Below, in pieces: positions 31,700 to 36,890 of a stretch of 36,890 bases of DNA. Made by a program: the position numbers and the translations under genes. The notes under the pieces were generated by a model. The model was not told where the DNA came from. It ran no database searches and was given only the letters and a program-made list of their open reading frames with translations. The stretch is taken from positions 1 through 36,890 of the forward strand of contig CAJTVP010000019.1 in assembly GCA_910580205.1 (NCBI GenBank), in the 5' to 3' direction. The DNA is from an uncultured Eggerthellaceae bacterium (GTDB lineage: Bacteria; Actinomycetota; Coriobacteriia; Coriobacteriales; Eggerthellaceae). How positions within the stretch are numbered: position 1 is the first letter of the stretch; the number at the start of each line of letters is the position of its first letter.

Positions 31700-33049
31700 G
31701 TGAGGACGATGGCGAACGAGGCGCGTGCTGCGCAGGGGATGCACAGGGAGCGCGAGGCGGCGGATGCGAGCGCTCAAGGGTTCCTGCATCGTCCTTGGGA
31801 GGGCCGCGCCATCATGCTTTTGGACCTGGATGCGTTCTTCGCGTCCGTGGAGCAGCTGGACCATCCCGAATGGCGCGGCAAGCCGGTGATCGTGGGCGGC
31901 GATGCGCGTCGTCACGGAGTGGTGTCCACCTGCTCCTATGAGGCGCGCGCTTTCGGCGTTCACAGCGCCATGCCCGCTTCCGCCGCTGCCAAGCTCTGCC
32001 CGGATGCCATCTGGGCACCGGGGCGCCATGGCCGCTACCGGGAGCTCTCGGATCAGATCATGACCATGATCCGTGATGAGACGCCCTATGTGGAGCAGGT
32101 CTCCGTGGATGAGGCGTTCGCGGACATCTCTCCCTCACGGGTGAACACCGAACACCCCGTCGCGGTGGCCGAGCGCATCCAGAAGCGCGTGCGGGAAGAG
32201 GTCGGGCTCACCTGCTCCATCGGATTGGGGACCACGAAATCCGTGGCGAAGATCGCCAGCGACATGGACAAGCCTCACGGTCTCACGGTGGTGTACCCCG
32301 GAAGCGAGCAGAGCTTTTTGTTCCCGTTGCCCATCAAGAAGCTCTCTGGCGTTGGCGCATCAGCTCAGGCGAAGCTGGGCGCCGCTGGCATCCGGACGCT
32401 CAAGGATCTGGCAGAGGCGGAGGAGGAGGTGCTGGCGTCTGTGTTCGGCATCCGCGCCGCCATGATGAGGGCGCGAGCGCGGGGTGAAGAGGCCTCTGAG
32501 ATCGTGATGGAGCGGGATGTGAAGTCCATCTCCCATGAGACCACCTTCGCTGAGGTGCTCACGGAACGGGAAGACATCCATGGATCCCTCACCACGCTTC
32601 TGGGCAAGGTGGCACGGCGTTTGAGGAAGAAGCAACTCAAAGCGCGAACGTTGGCCATCAAGATCCGGTTCGAAGACCGCTCTTTGCGCAATGCGCAATG
32701 CGCCTTGGACCAGCCGAACGATGATGAGATCGCCTTGGCCGTGCATATCGACGAGCTGTTGGACAAGGTTTGGCGGCCGAACGAGCCAGTCCGCCTGTTG
32801 GGGGTCAGGGCCAGCGGATTCGCTCCGCCTTCCGCTGAGGTGGAGCAGACGGCGCTTTTCCAGCTTGAAGCGGAGGGCGAAGATGCAGGCGCGCAGCCCA
32901 TCATCCCCAGTGAGGAGAAGCGGCGCGGCCTCATCAATGCCACAGACGCGCTCAAAGACCGCTTCGGCGAAGATGCCGTGTTCTTCGGGGCTGCGTTGCG
33001 CAACAGCGGCAATGATACGGGTCCCGTTTCCGATCATTTGCCTGAGTGA
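31700..33049 (+). CDS. dinB: DNA polymerase IV (Y-family)
   Basis: A 449-residue Y-family polymerase for translesion synthesis. LLDLDAFFASVEQ and SVDEAFADIS hold the catalytic acidic residues; CSIGLGTTKSVAKIASD and the helix-hairpin-helix LSGVGASAQAKL follow, then the little-finger domain (SHETTFAEVLT onward). GTG 31700 is chosen because AAGGAG lies 7 nt upstream; ATG 31709 is the alternative. The N-terminus is about 40 residues longer than usual before the polymerase core, and the C-terminus has about 80 extra residues without a clear beta-clamp motif, apart from QTALFQLE, which could be one (QxxLF). Monocistronic behind an SOS-like box. Confidence 0.93.
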   Translation: MRTMANEARAAQGMHREREAADASAQGFLHRPWEGRAIMLLDLDAFFASVEQLDHPEWRGKPVIVGGDARRHGVVSTCSYEARAFGVHSAMPASAAAKLCPDAIWAPGRHGRYRELSDQIMTMIRDETPYVEQVSVDEAFADISPSRVNTEHPVAVAERIQKRVREEVGLTCSIGLGTTKSVAKIASDMDKPHGLTVVYPGSEQSFLFPLPIKKLSGVGASAQAKLGAAGIRTLKDLAEAEEEVLASVFGIRAAMMRARARGEEASEIVMERDVKSISHETTFAEVLTEREDIHGSLTTLLGKVARRLRKKQLKARTLAIKIRFEDRSLRNAQCALDQPNDDEIALAVHIDELLDKVWRPNEPVRLLGVRASGFAPPSAEVEQTALFQLEAEGEDAGAQPIIPSEEKRRGLINATDALKDRFGEDAVFFGAALRNSGNDTGPVSDHLPE

Positions 33050-33156
33050 AGGACGGTCGTTCGCCCTGCGCGGGACGGCTTCTGTTCCGTGGGTCGTCTG
33101 AATTGCGTAATCTTCTCCATATCTTTGCGCTTCAAAGGTACGCGCGCGCGGAGTTG

Positions 33157-33162
33157 GGTACA
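33157..33162 (+). promoter_or_regulatory. Candidate -10 box of the L,D-transpeptidase gene
   Basis: TACAAT preceded by GTTGGG, 38 bp before the start codon. No clear -35 is seen at the right distance. Confidence 0.4.
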
Positions 33163-33199
33163 ATGGCCCTCGCCGAGAACAGAACGAAGAAAGCGCAGC

Positions 33200-34933
33200 A
33201 TGGCACAACATTCCAAAGGCAAGCACGCCGCGAAGAAGGCACCGGTTCGCCACAAGGCTCGCAGAGCCGCGTCCCGTCCGGCGCAGGTGCCTTCGGAATC
33301 AGGCCTGACGAGCGCGGAGAGCCCAGGAGCATCGAAGCCGAAGCACGGGCGGGATGCAGCCCATGCCAGCGCGGCGCCCAAGACGGTCGATATGCCGAAA
33401 GCAGCGGACGCGCCCGCAAAGCCTGTTGATGCAGCCAGCGGAGAAGCTCCGAAGGATCAGGCTGTTCCCGAAGAGGGGCCAAACCAGTCCGCTGAACAGC
33501 CGAAGAAGAAGCGCCGTAAAAAGCTCACAGCGAAGCAGTTGGGCATCGCCGCCGCAGTGGTGGTGGGGCTGGTGGGCGCATCGTATCTGGGTGGCGTGCT
33601 CTTCTTCAGCACGCACTTTTTCCCGCACACCTCCATCTCCACCCTTGACATCTCCTATGATTCGCCGGAGCAAGCGGCCAAAGAGCTGGATGACAAGATC
33701 GGCGCTTACAGCTTCAAGGTGAAGGGTCAGCGCATGAACGTCACGGTCACCAGCGACCAGGCGGGCATGGCCCTTGATTCTGAAGGGGTTTCCCAAGAGA
33801 TCTTGAGCGAGCAGGATGCGTGGGCGTGGCCAGCGGAGGCGCTCAAGCCCCATGAGGTCACCGAAGCGGTGGCTGAGGCCATGGATGCCTCCACGCTCTC
33901 TGAGGTCATCACCCATGCAGTTGACCAGGTGAACGCCACCGCTGATCCGCCGGTGAACGCTGCGGTGGTATTCCAGGAAGACACCGGCAAATTCGTCATC
34001 GCACCAGAGGTCCAAGGCAACACCCTTGATGCCAACTCCGTCGTCGCGGCCGCCCTTGCGGGCGTGGTGAACTTGGAGAAGGATGTCATCCTGACCAAAG
34101 AGGTCCTGGTCGATCCCACGGTCTATCAGGATGATCAGCGTCTCGCGGATGCGTGCGCCAAAGCGAACCAGCTCGCCCGGGCGGATGTTACATTCACGCT
34201 GGACGGAACGCCGGCGGCCAACATCAACGCCCTCACCATCGGCCAGTGGGTGAACGTGACGCCCGAATTCGAAGTGCTGTTCAACAATGATGAACTGACC
34301 ATGTGGGCGGAAGGCATCGCGGATTCGTTCGACACCGTGGGCACGGAGCGCACCTACGTCAGGCCTGACGGCAAAGAGGTCACGGTCAAAGGCGGATCCT
34401 ATGGCTGGCGCGTTGACGGAGAGGCGCTGGAGACCGCGGCGGTGGAAGCGGTCCAGAACGGAACGATCGGGACCGTTGAGGTTCCGGTGCTCCAGAGCGG
34501 CCACGGTTTCACCGCGTTGGGCGCTCAGGATTGGGGCGCGCGCTATGTGGACATAGACCTGTCTGAGCAGTACGCCCGATTCTACGATGACGATGGGACG
34601 CTGATCTGGGAGAGCGACATCGTGTCTGGCGCGAAGGGCAAGACCGATTCGCCCCGTGGCGTGTATTCCATCAATCGCAAGCAGAGCCCCACCGTGCTCA
34701 TCGGTGAGATGACCAGCGAAGGCGAACCGGAATACGAGAGCAAGGTCACCTACTGGATGCCGTTCAAGGGCAACTCGGTCGGCCTGCATGATGCTTCCTG
34801 GCAGTCCGCGTTCGGCGGTCAACGTTACGCTTCGGGGTACGGTTCGCATGGGTGCATCAATCTGCCTACGGGCGCAGCGGGGGATCTGTACGGTCTCATC
34901 GAAGTGGGTGACGTGGTCGTTGTCCATTACTGA
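33200..34933 (+). CDS. L,D-transpeptidase with PG_binding_4 domains (YkuD)
   Basis: 577 residues. A Lys/Ala/Pro-rich cytoplasmic part of about 110 residues ends in KKKRRKK; one membrane helix (about 113-137) follows, making it a type II membrane protein. The extracellular part has PG_binding_4-like repeats (ISTLDISYDSPEQAAKELDD onward) and, at the end, a YkuD domain with HDASW and the nucleophile Cys in YGSHGCINLP. It links peptidoglycan stems by 3-3 cross-links or attaches proteins to them. ATG 33200 was chosen as the first Met of the Lys-rich part. It lies just before murI and could share wall-synthesis control with it. Confidence 0.9.
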   Translation: MAQHSKGKHAAKKAPVRHKARRAASRPAQVPSESGLTSAESPGASKPKHGRDAAHASAAPKTVDMPKAADAPAKPVDAASGEAPKDQAVPEEGPNQSAEQPKKKRRKKLTAKQLGIAAAVVVGLVGASYLGGVLFFSTHFFPHTSISTLDISYDSPEQAAKELDDKIGAYSFKVKGQRMNVTVTSDQAGMALDSEGVSQEILSEQDAWAWPAEALKPHEVTEAVAEAMDASTLSEVITHAVDQVNATADPPVNAAVVFQEDTGKFVIAPEVQGNTLDANSVVAAALAGVVNLEKDVILTKEVLVDPTVYQDDQRLADACAKANQLARADVTFTLDGTPAANINALTIGQWVNVTPEFEVLFNNDELTMWAEGIADSFDTVGTERTYVRPDGKEVTVKGGSYGWRVDGEALETAAVEAVQNGTIGTVEVPVLQSGHGFTALGAQDWGARYVDIDLSEQYARFYDDDGTLIWESDIVSGAKGKTDSPRGVYSINRKQSPTVLIGEMTSEGEPEYESKVTYWMPFKGNSVGLHDASWQSAFGGQRYASGYGSHGCINLPTGAAGDLYGLIEVGDVVVVHY

Positions 34934-34985
34934 TGTTCAGCCCGCTGGCCTTCACGGGGTTACGCATGATGGGGCGGCTGAGGAT

Positions 34986-35855
34986 ATGCGCGCGTTGCCC
35001 ATCGGCGTGTTCGACTCAGGGCTTGGCGGCCTGACCGTGCTCAAGGAGCTCATGGACTCCCTTCCCCATGAGCGCTTCATCTTCTTGGGGGATTCTGCGC
35101 GGTGCCCCTATGGCCCTCGCCCCGCCGAAGAGGTGGCGGGATTCGTGCAGGAGATCTGCACGTACCTGGTTGACCAAGGTTGCAAGATGATCGTGATCGC
35201 CTGCAACACGGCAACGGCCACCGGCCTTGCGCTGGCGCAGCGCACGTTCACCACGCCGATCGTGGGCGTGGTGATGCCGGGGGCGCGGGCGGCGGTCCAC
35301 ATGACGCATACGCGTCGGGTCGGCGTGATCGCCACCCAGGGAACGGTGCGGCAGCAGGCTTATGAGCGGGCCATTCATCTGTTGGACGCAGGCATCGAAG
35401 TGTTCCAGAAAGCCACGCCGGCGTTCGTCGAGATGGTGGAATCGGGATTCGCTGATGTGGATGCGGGATGTGGCGTTTCGGAGATGTCCGCAGAGGATGA
35501 GACGCGCCTTCGTCAGATCCATGAGCATCTGGCTCCGTTGAAAGAGGAGCGGATCGACACGCTCGTGCTGGGATGCACGCACTTTCCGCTGCTGCAGGAG
35601 CTCATCGCTCAAGAGATGGGGCCTGAGGTGACGTTGGTGTCTTCGGCGCAGGAGACGGCGCGGGAAGTGAAGGCGATCCTCTCGCGTCGCCATGAGTTGA
35701 GCGATGGTACGGCGGAGGGAAGCGTGGAGGTCCTGATCACGGGGGATGATGACGCGAAGTTCGCCCGTGTGGCCGAAAGCGTCCTGGGGTGCACGGTGCC
35801 CGTTCGCCGGGTGAGCCTTGATGGGGTCGGACACGAGGATGGAGAACGAGCATGA
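34986..35855 (+). CDS. murI: Glutamate racemase
   Basis: 289 residues. FDSGLGGLTVLKEL with Asp10/Ser11 at the N-terminus, Cys73 in IACNTATATG and Cys197 in LGCTHFPLL are the two-base catalytic set that turns L-glutamate into D-glutamate for peptidoglycan. ATG 34986 is chosen by alignment, with GGGGCGG as a possible ribosome site; a longer in-frame reading overlaps the upstream gene and is rejected. Its stop overlaps the rdgB start (ATGA, 35852-35855). Confidence 0.95.
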   Translation: MRALPIGVFDSGLGGLTVLKELMDSLPHERFIFLGDSARCPYGPRPAEEVAGFVQEICTYLVDQGCKMIVIACNTATATGLALAQRTFTTPIVGVVMPGARAAVHMTHTRRVGVIATQGTVRQQAYERAIHLLDAGIEVFQKATPAFVEMVESGFADVDAGCGVSEMSAEDETRLRQIHEHLAPLKEERIDTLVLGCTHFPLLQELIAQEMGPEVTLVSSAQETAREVKAILSRRHELSDGTAEGSVEVLITGDDDAKFARVAESVLGCTVPVRRVSLDGVGHEDGERA

Positions 35856-36448
35856 AGGTGCTTTTGGCTACGAACAACCAGCACAAAGCTGACGAGATCC
35901 GCCATGCGTTGAGCATCCCCGGATGGGAGTTCGTGACGTTGGCGGAGGCGGGCATCCGCTCCGACCCTGCTGAGGATGCGGAAACGTTTCTGGGGAACGC
36001 GCGCATCAAGGCGCAAGCGGCCCATGAAGCCAGCGGCATGGCTGTGATCGCGGATGATTCCGGCTTGCAGGTGGATGCGCTGGGCGGCGCGCCAGGGGTG
36101 CATTCGGCGCGGTATGCAGGACCCGAAAGCGATGACGGGGCGAACAACGCCAAGCTGCTGGCGGAGCTTGAGGGAGTTGCGGATGAGGAGCGCACGGCGC
36201 GATTCGTGTGCACGCTCGTGTTCGTGGATGAGTCCGGCGAGGAGATCGTGGCCGAAGGCGCTGTTGAGGGGCGCATCGGATCCGCGGAGCAGGGCAGCGA
36301 AGGCTTCGGCTATGATCCGCTGTTCTTCCCGGACGAATATGATGGCGAGGTCACGTTCGCCCAGGTGCCCGAAGCCGACAAGAGCCGCATCTCGCATCGC
36401 GGACGGGCGTTGAAAGCGCTCAAAGAGGAGCTGTTGCATACGACCTAG
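35852..36448 (+). CDS. rdgB: XTP/dITP pyrophosphatase (HAM1 family)
   Basis: 198 residues, normal family length. LLATNNQHKADEI at the N-terminus, IADDSGLQVDALGGAPGVHSARYAG, EGFGYDPLFF and the C-terminal SHRGRALK are the HAM1 motifs. It removes non-canonical purine triphosphates (ITP, XTP, dITP) from the nucleotide pool. It overlaps murI by 4 bp, a murI-rdgB pairing common in bacteria. Confidence 0.96.
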   Translation: MKVLLATNNQHKADEIRHALSIPGWEFVTLAEAGIRSDPAEDAETFLGNARIKAQAAHEASGMAVIADDSGLQVDALGGAPGVHSARYAGPESDDGANNAKLLAELEGVADEERTARFVCTLVFVDESGEEIVAEGAVEGRIGSAEQGSEGFGYDPLFFPDEYDGEVTFAQVPEADKSRISHRGRALKALKEELLHTT

Positions 36449-36449
36449 G

Positions 36450-36481
36450 CCTCGTAGCGCGCCCATTGGGCGCCAACGAGG
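36450..36481 (+). terminator. Hairpin after rdgB
   Basis: CCTCGT (36450-36455) pairs with ACGAGG (36476-36481), and inside it GCGCCC (36459-36464) pairs with GGGCGC (36468-36473) over a 3-nt loop. The structure directly follows the rdgB stop. There is no U-tract, so the terminator role is tentative. Confidence 0.5.
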
Positions 36482-36550
36482 GTGGTGCGTGCTTGGTTGC
36501 CGGGTATGCGCACCCGCCGTTTGGAAATGCATCTTGTTCGGGGATGCGTA

Positions 36551-36591
36551 CGGTGGCTTTTGGAAATTGCTGGTCGGGACGACAGGGTTCG
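36551..36591 (-). repeat. Duplicated 3' end of tRNA-Pro (truncated copy)
   Basis: This 41-bp stretch matches 36788-36828 at 39 of 41 positions. It covers part of the tRNA terminator, the spacer, the CCA end, the acceptor strand and the start of the T-arm, then diverges, so it is a broken copy. The DNA between the copies (36592-36774) has no gene; it contains another T-loop-like GGTTCGAATCC (36715-36725) and small GC-rich hairpins. It may be the trace of an element that once used this tRNA as its integration site, or of a decayed tandem tRNA. Confidence 0.75.
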
Positions 36592-36774
36592 CTCGCGTCA
36601 AGTCTCCGCGAACAATCGCTGACGCGATTCTCCGCTCGGTCGCTGCGCGACACCTTGACCCTCGCGGCTTGCGCGCTGCGCTCAAGCTTAGCGCGCCAGT
36701 CGAACCTGCCCGGTTCGAATCCTCATCCCTGCGGGATGCCCTGCTCCGCAGGTCGCCGTCCCTCCCCGAATCAC

Positions 36775-36798
36775 AAAAGCCACCTTTCGGTGGCTTTT
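36775..36798 (-). terminator. Terminator of tRNA-Pro
   Basis: AAAAGCCACC-TTTC-GGTGGCTTTT is a perfect 10-bp stem whose minus-strand form ends in TTTTGT, 10 nt beyond the CCA end of tRNA-Pro. Confidence 0.85.
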
Positions 36799-36807
36799 GG
36801 AGATTGC

Positions 36808-36884
36808 TGGTCGGGACGACAGGATTCGAACCTGCGACATCCTGCTCCCAAAGCAGGCGCGCTACCAGACTGCGCCACGTCCCG
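36808..36884 (-). tRNA. tRNA-Pro(TGG)
   Basis: 77 nt on the minus strand with encoded CCA. Acceptor CGGGACG pairs with CGTCCCG, the anticodon loop TTTGGGA (anticodon TGG) is closed by CCTGC/GCAGG, and the T-arm is GCAGG-TTCGAAT-CCTGT. All arms are complete. Confidence 0.96.
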
Positions 36885-36890
36885 ACGCGA

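Noticed and set aside
33299..34927. Minus-strand open frame of 542 codons opposite the L,D-transpeptidase
   Set aside because: No recognisable domain and no ribosome site; the plus-strand gene has a full YkuD active site.
1..36890. CRISPR array, insertion sequences or prophage genes inside the window
   Set aside because: I saw no regularly spaced repeats, no transposase or integrase motifs and no phage structural genes; only tRNA-end scars hint at mobile DNA.

Overview
The window reads as a chromosomal stretch of a moderately GC-rich, anaerobic, amino-acid-fermenting actinobacterium, most likely class Coriobacteriia (Eggerthellaceae; a Slackia-like organism would fit). This placement is an inference. 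It rests on the arginine deiminase operon with a YfcC-type carrier, several APC permeases and intracellular peptidases, rubredoxin, an Mrp protein with an N-terminal Cys cluster, and an L,D-transpeptidase of the PG_binding_4/YkuD type. There is no sugar-uptake gene, phage gene, insertion sequence or CRISPR array in the window.

Layout. (1) 1-1320: a 46-nt 3' half of tRNA-fMet with its terminator, which looks like the scar of an element integrated to the left. It is followed by a RhuM-Doc fusion protein and a rubredoxin. (2) 1450-5590: a DegV lipid-binding protein, a convergent MarR repressor, and a large fused alcohol dehydrogenase-aldehyde dehydrogenase. The degV and dehydrogenase promoters carry the same 19-bp palindrome at the same position between -35 and -10, so the MarR protein probably controls both. 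(3) 5580-10170: aminotransferase, iron-sulfur flavoprotein, U32 peptidase-like protein, a small orphan gene and Mrp. (4) 10200-11230: a mazEF toxin-antitoxin pair with its palindrome, then tRNA-Leu(TAA). (5) 11320-15765: leuC-leuD-leuB and hisS. (6) 15763-24440: a structured leader, then a five-gene operon of two APC permeases and three hydrolases without signal peptides: an S10 carboxypeptidase-like enzyme, a phospholipase B-like/C45 Ntn hydrolase and a C1B aminopeptidase. (7) 24450-31630: a small membrane protein, a PucR-type regulator, and the divergent arginine deiminase operon arcA-argF-arcC-carrier. (8) 31650-36890: dinB with a LexA-like box, an L,D-transpeptidase, murI, rdgB, and tRNA-Pro(TGG) preceded by a duplicated fragment of its own 3' end.

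How the genes work together. Regions 6 and 7 form a plausible nutrient route: APC carriers import amino-acid or peptide-like substrates, cytoplasmic hydrolases release amino acids, and arginine is turned into ornithine, ammonia, CO2 and ATP by ArcA, ArgF and ArcC while the carrier exchanges arginine and ornithine. The PucR regulator between the two operons, and a perfect 9-bp inverted repeat in the pucR-arcA gap, suggest a local control point. The five-gene import-and-hydrolysis operon and the shared MarR operator are the two most interesting signals. Function assignments come from reading motifs by eye; no database search was possible.
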